From: Ahaetulla prasina
Lineage: Eukaryota; Chordata; Lepidosauria; Squamata; Colubridae
Reading direction: 5' to 3'
Assembly: GCF_028640845.1 (NCBI RefSeq)
Contig: NC_080541.1
Coordinates: 33,385,935 to 33,449,934, forward strand
DNA: 64,000 bases
A model generated the notes under the pieces. It searched no databases and had not been told where the DNA came from. It worked only from the letters and a program-made list of their open reading frames with translations. The translations under genes were made by a program, and so were the position numbers. Below, piece after piece: positions 19,640-32,301 of this stretch; the stretch's first letter is position 1, and every line of letters begins with the position of its first letter.

Positions 19640-20694
19640 GGTTAGGATGGAAAATAGAGCTTCAAATGTGGGCGGAGGCACATTTTCATTTGAGATTGGC
19701 AGAGAGAAGGTGGCACATGGCATCATCTCTTCCTGCACTCTAGAAGTGGTGGGTGACCTACACTAATGATGGGATAAGCAGAGAATGAAGAACTTTTCAC
19801 AGAGCCCCAAACTCCTTTGCATAACTTATTTCCAACATCTCCTGGTCATCTGGATCTTTGCAGCGAGACATGATAAGCTCAGCATACTGGGAAAAGGGAA
19901 TTTAGGCTTAAAGGGAGAAAGGCAACTGTCACAAACACAGAATTCCGTGTGGTTAGAATAAGAACTTGTTACCACCTTAAATAAACCCTTGAGAGTCAGC
20001 TCATGCTGAAAGTTCATTGTACAAAGGATACAGTAATTGAAGCAAGATCATTTGGGTCATTGACTGCTTCCCTTCCCCCCTCCCTTCTTCTTGCGGGCTA
20101 TCCTCAGTTTTATAGAAGGTAGCCTATTGTATTTGCTCAATCACAGAGAATGCTCCATCTCTAATGCCCTAATTTACCCAGCAAATCAGAAATTATCTAG
20201 GAGCAAAACCTTAAATAAGGATCCTTGATGGAATAATGAAAGCAGGATATAATTTTCATCCATTATGCTCTTGAATAAATAGGGTTATATGGCAGAGGTT
20301 TGAGGAGCACACAAAAGCTGAATTTCATTTGTTCAAGGTCTCTCAACATGGAGTAACTTACCAAATGTTTTAGAGGACCCTGTTATCTCAAAACATGCCT
20401 ACCTTCCCAAGGGCCCACCTGTTGTCTCCCTGATCCAATTCCCAGAGTTATCGCTTCTTTGCATCTTTTCAGAAAGCAACTTGTACCCTTCTGGCAACTC
20501 TGAGGCTCTGCTTGGGATAGTTCTCAGATGGACCTCTGCAATGTCTTTGTGCAGAGTCCTGCTGACTCTACCATACAATGTGTCATTTGTGAGGACATCT
20601 GCAGACTAAAATTTGTAAGATAGTTGCTGGTTACTGTGGTTTTCAGAAAGGATCATAAGGCAAACTGCATGATGGAGTACAAGGTGCAATAGTG
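19640..20694. other. no gene or repeat recognised
   Basis: Intergenic; no supportable ORF, RNA gene or repeat. Confidence 0.45.
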
Positions 20695-20702
20695 AGTCAG
20701 AG

Positions 20703-21470
20703 CAGAGGTGAAACACTACCGGTTTGGACCAGATCGGGAGAACCAGTAACGGAGATTGGGGATGGTTCGCTTTACCGGTAGCAATTACTGGCTGCCCACA
20801 CCCCCAAACCAGTCCATGGCCCACAGCCCTGCCATGCTTCCCTGCCTTCCACACTGCCAAACTCATTGTTCAGAGATCTAAGGAAACGTCTTCCAACTCT
20901 TCAAGATTGACTTTAAGAGCTCTGAGAAGCCGACAGCAAAAATAGCGGCAGCGGGGGTGACAGGTGTGTGTATATGTGTGTCCCTCCTCAGTCCTCCTCT
21001 CCCATGTGACAGCCAGGGCTTCGCCACATCCTCTTTTCCTAAAAGGGGCGGTGTCTGCCTCCAAGTCCTTGCAACACATACGTCCGTTGCCCCTGCTGCC
21101 ACTACTTTTGCTGTTGGCTTCTTAAAGTGAATCTTGAAGAGCTGGAAGATGTTTCCCTAGATCACCAAACGTCAGCAATCTAAGGAAACGTCTTCTTACA
21201 CCTTCTCCTCCCCATTCCCCCCCCCCTTTTTCCATGTCTGTACCTGGATTCTGCTTCTGCAAGAGAAGGCTCCAATGTTCTCTTGGGTGGTGGAGGGAAA
21301 CTCAAAGCGTTGGGGGCTTTAGAAGGGCAGAATGTGTTTCAAAATGTGCAGCACCTGGCTTTAACAGTGAGTGAAACAGTCAATTTGGCCATGTCCACCC
21401 AGTCACATGACCACCAAGCCACACCCATCAAGCAACGCCCACAGAACCAGTAGCAAACATTTCACTCCTG
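20703..21470. mobile_element. hAT-like element, GGTGAAA family, perfect 8-bp duplication
   Basis: 768 bp from CAGAGGTGAAACACTACC to AACATTTCACTCCTG, flanked by AGTCAGAG at 20695-20702 and 21471-21478. The interior is unlike other members, with GATCTAAGGAAACGTCTTCC near 20874 and CAATCTAAGGAAACGTCTTC near 21176. Confidence 0.9.
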
Positions 21471-21478
21471 AGTCAGAG

Positions 21479-22250
21479 GACACAAGGCAGGCCAAGGGAA
21501 ATCCTCCAATAAACCATATGTTGTTCCCCATCACCACCACTTTGCAAGCGAATAGAGAAATCAATAGGTATCGCTCACTTGCATGATATCAGGGAGGGAG
21601 AGAACAAGCCTGTAAACCACACAACTTAGGTTATCCACTTAGATAGGAGATCCCACCAAAACAGTGGGAGGCCTTGTCATTGGAAAAGCCCCAAAGGAAC
21701 CGTAACTCATTCCAAGAGTTTTTCGGTGTGCTGATTACATACTCCTAGTTGTTTCTTTATGTCCTTCCAGTATCGGATGTGTTATATCTTGCAATTTAAC
21801 AAAAGATAAGAGTGAGCAAATGGTCAGTGGAAAAACCAATGTCCTGGCCTTCTAGGAAAATAACTACCAATTGAGTTTAGGAAAATAACCACCCTTTGGG
21901 TTGTGAAATGGGGTTGAGAGATGGGACTGTTTCATTCAATTACAGAGGCTTGGGCTGGACATCCCAAAGCTGCTCTAGATAATTTTACAGAGGTCTCTGC
22001 AAAAAAAAAAAAAAGTGAAATAGACTCTTCCTAAGAGTCCATATAATTTACACACTGGGTTTGGTAGTGGAATGAGTGGGGCACAGTTATAGAGCAATAT
22101 CACTGCACTGTTTATATTTCCATTCATGACATTGTCAATGAGCAGCATGGTGCTCGGAATCAGAACTGCCAAGACAGCCAGGAACACTTATGGCTTCATA
22201 TATTTTTACTTCTACTGCTAATTTAGTGTTGAGACATGAGGCTGACAGGT
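21479..22250. other. no gene or repeat recognised
   Basis: Intergenic; nothing supportable. Confidence 0.4.
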
Positions 22251-22254
22251 GGTA

Positions 22255-22745
22255 GCATCTCTAACAAGCATCATCATGAAGATGATGATGGGGCGTGCAT
22301 AAGAGCACAAAAGTGCCTACTGTTCCTGTCCTATTGTTCCCTTCATTATATCAAATTAATATAGTTGATGCATTTTTTTTTTAATTCAAAAAGTTTTACA
22401 AAAAAATTTTTTCCCCCAACCCCCCTCCCTTCACTAATACCCTCCCCCCTCCCCCCTGACTTCCCGGAACAAGCACAAGGTATAGTTAAAAATAAAACAA
22501 ACATATGCTAAGAAAATTTTTCCCCAAAACCATTATACCAATTTTCCCTCTCTAGCTCTGACTTCCTCCTAACATAACCAAAATCCTTCCCAAAAAAAAT
22601 AATAATTAACAATTAACAGTAATAAAATATATAAATCAATAGAACAATTTTTTTTACTTATATATATATATATATATTCTTCAAGATATGTTGTTTTATC
22701 TGTGACAATTGTTTGTGTATACTGTTGTGACAAAAAGAAATAAAA
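22255..22745 (+). mobile_element. CR1 3' end interrupted by an antisense L1-type 3' end
   Basis: GGGGCGTGCATAAGAGCACA and GTGCCTACTGTTCCTGTCC mark the CR1 3' UTR up to about 22360. It resumes at about 22640 and ends TGTTGTGACAAAAAGAAATA. The insert (about 22370-22640) begins with a T run and AATTCAAAAAGTTTTAC, then C-rich tracts, as in the antisense 3' end of the L1 at 8161. Confidence 0.6.
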
Positions 22746-22867
22746 AAAAAATCAGAAACTTGACCAACTCGGCAGTTACCCACTCTTTCCCATGCAAGCT
22801 TTCCCTCCAGTTCCTTTCAAGAGAAGAGAAGAGAAAGCTGCCTTTAGACATAGGCATGGAACAAAAT

Positions 22868-24517
22868 GGCATGGAACACCCTGCCAACAAAAGTGCGTAT
22901 AGTCAAGGCTATGGTTTTCCTAGTTGCAATGTATGGCTGTGTAAGTTGGACCATAAGAAAGGCTGAGCGCCAAAGAATTGAGGCCTTTGAACCAGGGGTG
23001 AAATCTAAAAATTTTCCCTACTGGTTCTGTGGGCATGGCTTAATTGGTGGGCGTGGCTTGGTAGTCAGATGACTGGGTGGGTGTGGCCAATAACAATAAA
23101 TAATAAAAATAATAAAGTATATAAAACAATAAGAGGTACCAAAAACCAACTTTCACACTTTACACACACACAGTACAACACAACTGACTCACATACAATG
23201 TAAAAGCAGCTGCACTTCACCCAAAATGACCCCTGCAACAAGCAGGAACCTCACACTTTCACACTTTACACACACACAACACAACTGACACACACACACA
23301 CACAAAATGCCACAAACAGCTTTGTGAGATTCTGTGTGTTTGTGTAGTTAGAGTGAAACACTACAGAAACACACCAAATCTCAGAAAGCTGCACAAATAT
23401 TTTATTTTATTATTTTATTTATTTATTTATTTAGATCAGGGGTCTCCAACCTTAGTAACTTTAAGGTTTGTGGACTTCAACTCCCAGAGTTGCTCATTCA
23501 GCAAAGCAGGCTGTAATCAGTAGCTGAAGTAAAGCATGGCGTTGCCAGCCCGAAAGGAGCAGTAATTATAGGTAAGTTAGGAAGGGGCATTGGGTGGGCA
23601 TGGGTGGGGGCTCTTGTAAGTGGGGGCTGTTAAAGAATTATTTTAAAAGCCTGTGAGGATCAGGCAAGTCATCTGGGATCGCCAGAGGGAAAAAAGATTT
23701 TAAAAGCTCCTCTGATGATCTAAGCTGAAGTTTCCTCATAGCAGCCCAGAACCTCTTAAAATAATTGTTTTAACAAGCTCTTCGGCCGAAGAGCTTGTAG
23801 AAAACATGTTTTTAAAGGTTCTGGTAATAAGGAACTCAGGTGAGATCGCCAGAGGAGCCTTTTAAAACTTTTTTTAAAAAAGTTTTTTAAAAAAGAGTTT
23901 AAATGCTCTGCCGATTTCAGCTGAGCTGCGGGATCCTCAAAGGCTTTTTTTTTACTTTCAAAGGCATGTTTTCGGCTGAAGAAAAACTGCTTTTAAAAGT
24001 AAAAAAAAAAAAAAACCAACCTCTGCTGATGGTGTGGCTCAGCAGAGGCAGGGGGGCGGGGCCAGGGATTTTTGTTACTGGTCCTCCGAACCAGCAGCCA
24101 CCATCGCTACCAGTTCAGGCGATCCGGTCCGAACCGGGAGCATTTCACCCCTGCTTTGAACTCTGGTGCTGGAGAAGACTCCTGTGAGTCCCTTGGACTG
24201 CAAGGCAAACAAACAAATCAGTCCTATAGGAGATCAACCCTGACTGCTCTTTAGAAGGCCAGATCCTGAAGATGAAACTCAAATACTTTAGCCACCTAAT
24301 GAGAAGAAAGGACTCACTGGAGAAGAACCTAATGCTGAGAAAGATTGAGGGCACAAGAAGAACGGGAGGACAGAGAATGAGGTGGCTGGATGGAGTCACT
24401 GAAGCAGTCAGCGTGAGCTTAAATGGTCTCCGGGGGATGGTACAGGACAGGAAGGCCTGGAGGAACATTGTCCATGGGGTTGAAATGGGTTGGACACGAC
24501 TTTGCAACTAATAACAT
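22868..24517 (+). mobile_element. Bov-B LINE 3' part, split by a hAT-like insertion
   Basis: The RT C-terminus reads KVRIVKAMVFLVAMYGCVSW up to 22992. It resumes after the insertion as FELWCWRRLL (24154 on), followed after a frame change by MKLKYFSHLMRRKDSLEKNL and RMRWLDGVTEAVS, and ends GWTRLCN. This is the characteristic C-terminus of Bov-B (RTE clade), a LINE shared by squamates and ruminants. It is 5'-truncated and frameshifted. Confidence 0.92.
22993..24153. mobile_element. hAT-like element nested in Bov-B, perfect 8-bp duplication
   Basis: 1161 bp, CAGGGGTGAAATC to GCATTTCACCCCTG, flanked by CTTTGAAC at 22985-22992 and 24154-24161. Removing it and one repeat restores the Bov-B reading through FELWCWRRLL. 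It contains CA-rich stretches (23160-23300) and a partial hAT hairpin at 23437-23510. Confidence 0.95.
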
Positions 24518-24519
24518 TT

Positions 24520-25640
24520 CACAGCAGCTCAGAAGTAAAGGAAATGTCAGATTTGAATGGAGGGCACTTTTTTTTTTACAAAATTATGGCTAACAGGGCA
24601 ATTACTGCCAAAGGAAAGTGGAGAATTTAAAAAACAAAACAAAAAAACACTTGAAGTGTGAACTTTCCCTTCTGCCTGCCCTTGGACTACATTTTACAGA
24701 GACTTTTGTCATTAAAATAGTCTTATTGACACAGCTAAAAGAGCCATTACTCACAGATGTCTGTTGCTATAGCAATAGAAGAAAAAGGCAGTATGCTATT
24801 CAGACTTAGAAAAATAATACACATTATCATAGCTAAAGGGATTGTCCCTTCTTTGTTTCTTTAGGGTAAGACCACTTCAGAAGCCAATGATTTTGTATAT
24901 GTTGTAACAAGAACCGACTATCATTTGAGAAGCTTTTTTAATGAAGGTCAAAATGATAGAAAGGTGGAATTAATGATGAAGGAGCAAAACATATAACTTA
25001 ATAATGTTCTAGGATATGTCATTTTATCAAATGAATTTCCCAATGTTGATGGTTTCTAAAAATCTTTCTTTTATGCATGGAACTGAATATAATTTCCTAC
25101 AAAACAGCAGAAAGAATACCAGATTAATTCTTTTTACCTTTACTTTCTTCCAGTGTTTCATACACTGCAGGTTATGATTTCAGAAAAAACACGATATAAT
25201 AAATTTGTTAACAGCGCTGTATGTGATAAGAAATATATAACACATGCCACATGAAATATCATTTACTGTAGTGGCAGGGTATGAAATACGACAAAACCAC
25301 ATTGTATTTGCATATCATTCTTAAGCTACAATGTCTTTTAAACATGGTTTGCTGAGCAACTCCAAACAAGAAACTGCATTTTTCCCTCCTTTGTCATTGT
25401 TCCTGAATCTGTGGGATAAGTGGAAAAATAAGAGGAATAAGAGAGGAAAAATCCAATTCATGAAGCATGAACAGCTAGGAAGATTTCCAGTTTCTTAGCC
25501 AGTATTTCTTCTCCGGCCCTTCTTTTCCTGATATAGCACTTAGGGTTGTATACACAAACTTTAAGCCTGTCCCTGGAAAAGGAAAATCAAAAGACTTGAT
25601 TTAACCAGTAATTATTTTTTACATTTTTTAAAAAAACACA
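24520..25640. other. no gene or repeat recognised
   Basis: AT-rich intergenic DNA. No exon-like segment identified. Confidence 0.45.
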
Positions 25641-25642
25641 AA

Positions 25643-26004
25643 TACATGCAGATAGTTCTTGACTTACAACAGTTCATTTAATGACTGTTCGAAGTTATAA
25701 TGGCATTGGAAAAATGACTTATGACCATTTTCACACTGGAACATCCTCGTGATCAAAATTTAGACACTTGGCAACTGACTCATTATTTATGACAGATCAC
25801 TTTTTGTGACCTTCTGACAAGCAAAGTCAATGGGGAAGCCAAATTCACTTAACAACCGTGTTACTAATTAACAAACGCAGTGATTCGCTTAACAAGCATG
25901 GCAAGAAAAGACATAAAAGTGTGGCAAAATTCATTGAACAAAAATCTCATTTAGCAACAAAAATTTTGGGCTCAGTTGTAGTCATAAATCGAGGACTACC
26001 TGTA
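25643..26004. mobile_element. palindromic MITE, ACAGGTAGTCC family
   Basis: Left CAGATAGTTCTTGACTTAC, right AAATCGAGGACTACCTGTA; internal TTGGGCTCAGTTGTAGTC. Confidence 0.83.
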
Positions 26005-26009
26005 CTATA

Positions 26010-26384
26010 GCAAATATGCACTGTAGTTTTAAATGTATGTGAACTTCATAGCTTTGAATTAAAATGGAACTGTTACATAGTATTTGCTGTGCTGCTTTCA
26101 TCTTATTTGTAGAAATTAAACCACAGCATCTTTTGTTTATTTTGAGATCTTAAAAGTGATAGCTATGTCCTAGGGCAGGTACAATATGTTTGTGTTAAAT
26201 CTACAGCTGGCTCTCTTCTGCAGATAACCCTGGCATATCATGACCCAAGCGAGCTATTAACTGAGAGCTGAACAATATTTCCTGGCCTTGTAGGTCTCTC
26301 TATATATAGACCTACAATCTGTCAGTTGTTAGGAGAAAACAATGCTCTCTTGACTTGCCACAGCTAATGCTATTTCCTGAAAGA
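26010..26384. other. no gene or repeat recognised
   Basis: Nothing supportable. Confidence 0.4.
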
Positions 26385-26392
26385 CCCTGTAT

Positions 26393-26841
26393 CAGGGGTG
26401 AAATACTACCAGTTCGCTCTGGTTCGGGCAAACAGGTAACGATAAAAACTACTGGTTCAAATAAAAAGAAGCTACCAGTTCGGGCAAACTGGTAGTTTAA
26501 AAAAGCTACCGGTTCCTCCAAACCAGTATTTCCGACAGTCAGTTGTGCTGCGCGGTTTAGCTTTCTAGCGAAGCTAAATCATGTGGCACAGTTGATCCCC
26601 CCACCTCGCTGTTCTACTTACCTTCACAAGGCTCCTTTTTGCGCATGCGCATACGCAGTTTAGCTTTGCTAGAAGGCAGGAAATCCTGCTTTTTAGCGAA
26701 GCTAAATCATGTGGCACAGCTGATTCCCCCCCCCGCTGTTCTACTTACCTTCCCAAGCCTCCTTTTGGTGTGTAGTACGCATGTGTGTGCGCATGCACAG
26801 CACACATTTGGTGCGCACTGCGCATGCAGATTTCACCACTG
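26393..26841. mobile_element. hAT-like element, GGTGAAAT family, perfect 8-bp duplication, carries an NRF1-like site
   Basis: CAGGGGTGAAATACTACC to CAGATTTCACCACTG, flanked by CCCTGTAT at 26385-26392 and 26842-26849. It contains the palindrome TGCGCATGCGCA at 26640-26651 and other GCGCATGC-type sequences. A block with AGCGAAGCTAAATCATGTGG is repeated inside (near 26567 and 26694). Confidence 0.92.
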
Positions 26842-26886
26842 CCCTGTATATAGGACTGCAAGCTTTAATTGGTATAGAGATTTTAG

Positions 26887-27082
26887 CAGAGGTGGGCTGC
26901 TGCCAGTTTGTACAGTTTCGGACAAACCGGTAGTTGTGACCCACGGGTGGGCCCAGCCCATCCGACCTGGCGCTATTCTGTCCTATATCGCTGTGTTTTT
27001 TGATGCCATGCGCATGCACAGAAGGCTCACATTTTTGGTGCTGAGCGAACCGGTTGTTACAACTGGTAGCAGCCCACCACTG
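26887..27082. mobile_element. hAT-like element, CAGAGGTGGGCTGC variant, perfect 8-bp duplication
   Basis: CAGAGGTGGGCTGCTGCC to GGTAGCAGCCCACCACTG, flanked by GATTTTAG at 26879-26886 and 27083-27090. Confidence 0.93.
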
Positions 27083-27150
27083 GATTTTAGGTAGATTAGA
27101 TTTTAGATTACTACTCTGGGCAGTGTTTTATATTTCTATCTCTTATCTCT

Positions 27151-27212
27151 TCATCCATCCATCCATCCATCCATCCATCCATCCATCCATCCATCCATCC
27201 ATCCATCCATCC

Positions 27213-27279
<67 letters not shown>

Positions 27280-27280
27280 G
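27151..27280 (+). repeat. compound microsatellite (CATC)n(TATC)n
   Basis: About 15 ATCC-type units followed by about 16 ATCT units, uninterrupted. Confidence 0.98.
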
Positions 27281-27289
27281 GCAGTGCTA

Positions 27290-28119
27290 ATGCTTCAAAT
27301 AAAGCCAAAAGAGTGTTCTTGAGACAAAAGTACATTTTGCATTTTTCCCAATCTGTCATCTTACTCTTAATACTGCAATGCACTTAGATCACTGCTTGAT
27401 AAGTTTCCATGCGTTCTTTCTTCTCCTGTCTTCAGGTGCTTTGGGGGATAGTCAGCTGAGCTTGATCAGTGCAGGGAGACAAAGGCATCCATTGCATCAT
27501 GTGTTCGGAGAGTTCCATGGGACAGTGCAGGGGTGTGTGTTTCCTGCTTTACAGAACCTCCCACATACCTATCAGGTACTGTGGTGAGTTGCATGATGTA
27601 ATGGGAGATGCCTTCTATTTCTCTTACTCCGTCCATTGACAACTAAGAAAAATACATTAGCAGGGGCAGTGCAGAAGGAAGGTGGATATTTTTAGAGGGC
27701 CACCCTATCTCATTGCAAAAATCTAGAATCACTTGATGAAATCAGAATTGTTTTTCTCGTGTCTCTTTAGGTCAGCCCTTCAAGGTAGACCAGACTAAGA
27801 AATAAAGTCATGCATGCTAATACTCTACTACTTTTATTGTAGACTTATGCTAACAGAATCTTACAAATCTGACTCTCTGGCTTTATCTTCAAGAAAATTC
27901 TGGGGCGGAAGAGTCTTGTCCAAGATACTTACTTGGGTTACAATTCTGGCCTGGACTCTTGATTTCTTTTTTCTGACTGTTGTCTTGGTGGCCCTTCTTT
28001 CTCCTGTTCCATACTTCCCATCACACTGCCATCTAATGGTTGTGCAGTGTTTTGCACTACTGATATGGTAGTCCTAATTTTAAAACTACTTCAGAATGTG
28101 ATACATATCAGTTACAAAT
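27290..28119. other. no gene or repeat recognised
   Basis: Intergenic; nothing supportable. Confidence 0.4.
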
Positions 28120-28127
28120 GTCTAAAA

Positions 28128-28338
28128 CAGTGGTGAAATCCAATTTTTTTTACTACCGGTTCTGTGGGCATGGCTTGGTGGGCGTGGTGTGGCTTGGTGG
28201 GCATGGCAGGGGAAGGATACTGCAAAATCTCCATTCCCACCCTACTCTGGGACCAGCCAGAGGTGGCATTTGTCGGTTCTCCAAACTACTCAAAATTTCC
28301 ACTACCGGTTCTCCAGAACCTGCTGGATTTCAACCCTG
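28128..28338. mobile_element. hAT-like element, GGTGAAAT family, perfect 8-bp duplication
   Basis: CAGTGGTGAAATCC to GGATTTCAACCCTG, flanked by GTCTAAAA at 28120-28127 and 28339-28346. Confidence 0.93.
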
Positions 28339-28429
28339 GTCTAAAATCCTTTCTTCTCAAAATATATTTCCAAATCCTTGCATCTCCAGTTAAAAACACT
28401 ACCATTTCCTTACAGTGTTAGTCAAGGGT

Positions 28430-29040
28430 GGAGCCAGTTCATTATCTTTTCTTAATCATAGTTTTTGTTAAAAGTTTTAAAATAATACATAATAATACAA
28501 GCCAAATTCAGAAGAGAAAGAGAAAATAAAAACAATAGAAAGTGCAGAAAAAGAAAGGAGAGAGAAACTGTTAAAAAGAAAAGTGATATAATTAAAGAAG
28601 TGACTTCTGATTTTCATCACAAGAACTACAGGTAAAGTATGTACTTCTTTTCTCCTTATAAGATTGCGTTCATATATATCTGCTTTCCTTCATCCATTCC
28701 TTATCCATTTGCAAATCCACAAGTCGTTAATGTTTAATCCACTTGTCAGCAAAAAGTCTGCAAAGGGGTTCCATAACTTGGTGGGTATATATTTTATTTT
28801 AATCCTGATCAAATAAATTGGCTTTACATTCCTTCTTTTGGCTTCTAACAATCTTTTAGATTCATTCAAATGCTGTCTTTGGTTTTAATCTTCTTTCCTT
28901 TCTTTTTCCCATCTTTGAAGTTGCTTCAATGTGTTAGAACTTTTGGAGGCTTAAGCACCTAAATAGCTGCCTTCCTTAGTGCAGGTCATCTGTAAAAACA
29001 AACCTTGACAAAACTAGGTTTATGGAGATAGATCTGTCAT
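28430..29040. other. A-rich then T-rich stretch, possible old LINE 3' region
   Basis: Purine-rich (28500-28600) followed by pyrimidine-rich sequence. It has the look of an antisense L1 3' region, but no motif settles it. Confidence 0.25.
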
Positions 29041-29051
29041 ATCTCATTAAC

Positions 29052-29315
29052 TGACAGGCAGTTTGGTCCACTGGTTAAGGCATCAGGCTAGAAACTGGGA
29101 CACTGTGAGTTCTAGTCTCACCTTAGGCATGAAAGCCAGCTGGCTGAATTTTGACCTGTCACTCTCTCTCTCTCTGCCTAACTCCCCCCACACTGTGGTT
29201 GTGGACTTGTGGTGGGGAAAATAGGAGGAGGAAGTAGTATTATCTATATTCACCCTCTTTAAGTTATTTATAAAAATAATGAAGGCAGGTTAAAAATAAA
29301 TAAATACATTTTTCA
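29052..29315 (+). mobile_element. tRNA-derived SINE (squamate type)
   Basis: A-box-like GGTCCACTGGTTAAGGCATC and B-box-like GTGAGTTCTAGTCTCACC are placed as in a tRNA head. They are followed by GCATGAAAGCCAGCTGGCTG and CTGTCACTCTCTCTC, found in squamate SINEs. The 3' end runs into (AAATA)n. Confidence 0.78.
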
Positions 29316-29319
29316 TTAA

Positions 29320-30390
29320 AAATTCTCCTATGTGCAAGACTGCATGATTACATGGCTGTCTCTTGTGTTTCAGCAGAAGGGCAATATTTGTTAAGTCCTG
29401 TATTTATGGACTTTGCACACGAAAAGACAAAGTACTCTCTTGTTTTTTTAGTTTTCCTAGGGCTGAACAGGGGAGAGGTCTTGGATAGAAAGGCTAACAA
29501 TTCTCCAGTTGACAATTAGTCACTAAAGGAAGTCAGGAAGTTCATCCTATCATGACTGTCCTGTACCAGGGAACTCTTGGATTTTAAATTACTTTCCCTC
29601 CTGGTTTGTAACTATGTACAACAGAGCAAATTAAAGTAAGTTCTGACCAAGAAAAATGAAAGCATACAGGAGCAAATGCAGTGTTTGGAGCACAAAAGAA
29701 AATTGGATTGGGTGAGTAATGCCAGCCCTGGGAGAACTACCAAAAGGTTTAACAGGAATGTATGTAGCAGAATAAATCATTTATGTTCCTGACAGTTTCC
29801 GTAATACAATCCCCTTTAGGATTTGCAACAATCAACATAATGTGGTGAGAACTTATCTGATTCTCACAAAAATCCTAACTGATCAGGGGGGACCTTAAAA
29901 ACTAGGAATTACATAAAAAGAAAAACAGCAATGAAAAGATTGGTACCATATAAAGGTGCATATATTTTTATGCTGTAAAATTGCCCTGTCTAATCTCATG
30001 TTCACTAGACACACTGAACTATATTACCTTTTGCCTGAACTATTATGACTGAGGATTATGAGATATGCAGTTCAATAAATCTAGATTATCTTGATTATCT
30101 TAATTAGAGATTGAACATTTGTAGCAAAACATGTCTGTATCCTTGAGACATTGCCCATCTGCAAATGACTGCCAAAACAGCAGCAAATAACAGTTCTTAA
30201 AATAACCTATATGCTCAAAGTTCCTTAGAAGCAGAATCTGTAACAAAATTAGTACACAATAGAATCATGCTGTTTTCATGCTGACCCCATGCTGAAAACA
30301 TTCTTTTAGTTTCTTGAGTTTCTACAGGGGTAAAACTGATGAAAATTAGTTGGTGCCTTTCATCCAATCATACGGTCATTATGTTAGTAA
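29320..30390. other. no gene or repeat recognised
   Basis: AT-rich; nothing supportable. Confidence 0.4.
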
Positions 30391-30394
30391 TAGA

Positions 30395-30722
30395 ATAGAA
30401 TAGAATTTTGTTGGCCAAGTGTGATTGGACACACAAGGAATTTGTCTTGGTGCATATGCTCTCAGTGTACATAAAAGAAAAGATACGTTCATCAAGGTAC
30501 AACATTTACAACACAATTGATGGTCAATATATCAATATAAATCATAAGGATTGCCAGCAACAAGTTATAGTCATACAGTCATAAGTGGAAAGAGATTGGT
30601 GATGGGAACTATGAGACGATTAATAGTAGTGCAGATTCAGTACATAGTTTGACAGTGTTGAGGGAATTATTTGTTTAGCAGAGTGATGGCCTTCGGGAAA
30701 AAACTGTTCTTGTGTCTAGTAA
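30395..30722 (-). mobile_element. CR1/L3-type LINE 3' end with short (AATAG)n tail
   Basis: (AATAG)n followed by TTGTTGGCCAAGTGTGATTG and the rest of the shared 3' sequence to AAAACTGTTCTTGTGTCTAG. 5'-truncated at 30722. Confidence 0.9.
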
Positions 30723-30724
30723 GT

Positions 30725-32180
30725 TCAGCTATCATGACTCTTTTTTTCCTGGTTAGATCCAGGCCATGAGAAAGAAACAAAAAACATTTTGCTTCAACAA
30801 ATAGTAATCCTAAAGACATTGCTTTTCATGTATCTTCTGCATTATATGAAACTAAGGAGGGAGGGGAGGGGAGGATGGAGGGAGAGGGAGGGAGGGAGGG
30901 AGAGACAGAGAGAGAGAGATGGAAATAGAAGGACAGCCTGTCTAACAAAACCCAAGCAAAACCAATTCACCAAAATCTTCTTCTCTGCAATGAACTCTGA
31001 ACAAATTTTAAAAGCCAAGATTACATGCAAGTGAGCAACTGAAATTTAGCGCGACTGATTCAACTGATTTTTATTTTAAAAGGTGCTTCTGTGTAGGTAC
31101 TGTATATTGATTGTCTTCCATTGTTTTCTTGTATTCCCCTTTCCCTAATAAACTTCTTATAGACAAAATTTTGGTCAACTGGTTTTAAAAAGAAATTTCT
31201 CACTATAAACCATGTAAGCTTGCATGGTGGCAGCTTGCCCCTTAGGGGATCTATAAACTCCAGATTTTTTATTTTAGACAGGAAGATATAAAGCACTGTC
31301 ATCTTTTTCCCCCCAAAGTTTTTAATGTTTATCTAAAAGGTGAACTATTTTGTGAAAGATCTAAAAGCTCACCATTTAAACAAATGAGGTTGTGTCAACC
31401 CTTACCGGTTGGAATTCATCAATCTTTTATAGGAGCCCATCAGTGCTGTTGGCATTACCATGATTTGCAGCTCATAGCAATCACCTTCAGTCAAACACTC
31501 TTCAATGGAAGAGTCTATTGCTCTATAGCTCAGGGTTGAACTGTGTAGTCCTTGGTGCTCACTGAGCTTGGTTGTTTGCTTGCAGATGTTTCATTATCTG
31601 ACTTGTTGACATCACTACCCTACTAGGTACCCCTCATTTCTCAACTAAGTAATCTCATCTTCATCAACAGGCACTAATGAATTTTTGCTATCCGGCATGG
31701 ATGGAATGCATTTGTCCAGGCCATTCTACAAACAATTCACAGGAAAAGAAAATGTGTTTCTATTGGTGTTATGTCTATGTGTATATCTAAGAGTGACTTC
31801 ATCATTGGACTATGAAACCTCCAAAATTACTAGGCAGTTCAGAATAAACTCAAGCGCACATATCACAAAGAAGAGAAGCATTTGTTAGACTCAAAAAATG
31901 AAATAGCTTAATCCTTTTCAATATGGTTAAAATTGGGGAAAAATAAAGTTTTTGATGTAGAAAAAGACATTTTTAAAATTTCTTTACTGATAAACTTGCA
32001 ATACAAGTTTGCAATCTGTAGTTTTTACAACCAACCCACCTCATATCCCTTTTAGCACTGCTATTCTCTGGGGTCATCAAAAAGAGATTTTCATCAAACC
32101 AGCAGTAAAGCAAACAAACTCATAAACCAATGATCTTTCACTGAGACCTAACCTCAGTTACTGAAAGTAATAACAAAACG
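30725..32180. other. mostly unassigned; (GGGA)n-rich tract at 30856-30920
   Basis: A purine tract of GGGA/GAGA units, otherwise no recognisable feature. Confidence 0.45.
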
Positions 32181-32301
32181 AAACAACAGAGTTGGAAGAG
32201 ACCTTCTAATCCAACTTCCTACTCAAGTAAGAGATCCTATCCCAGAGGTCTTCAAACTTGGCAGCTTTAAGACTTGTGGACTTCAACTCTTAGGTCTGAC
32301 C

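Noticed and set aside
26639..27094. 151-codon plus-strand frame
   Set aside because: Runs across two adjacent hAT-like elements with separate target duplications.
27054..27290. Ser/Ile/His-rich repeat protein
   Set aside because: Translation of the (CATC)n(TATC)n microsatellite.
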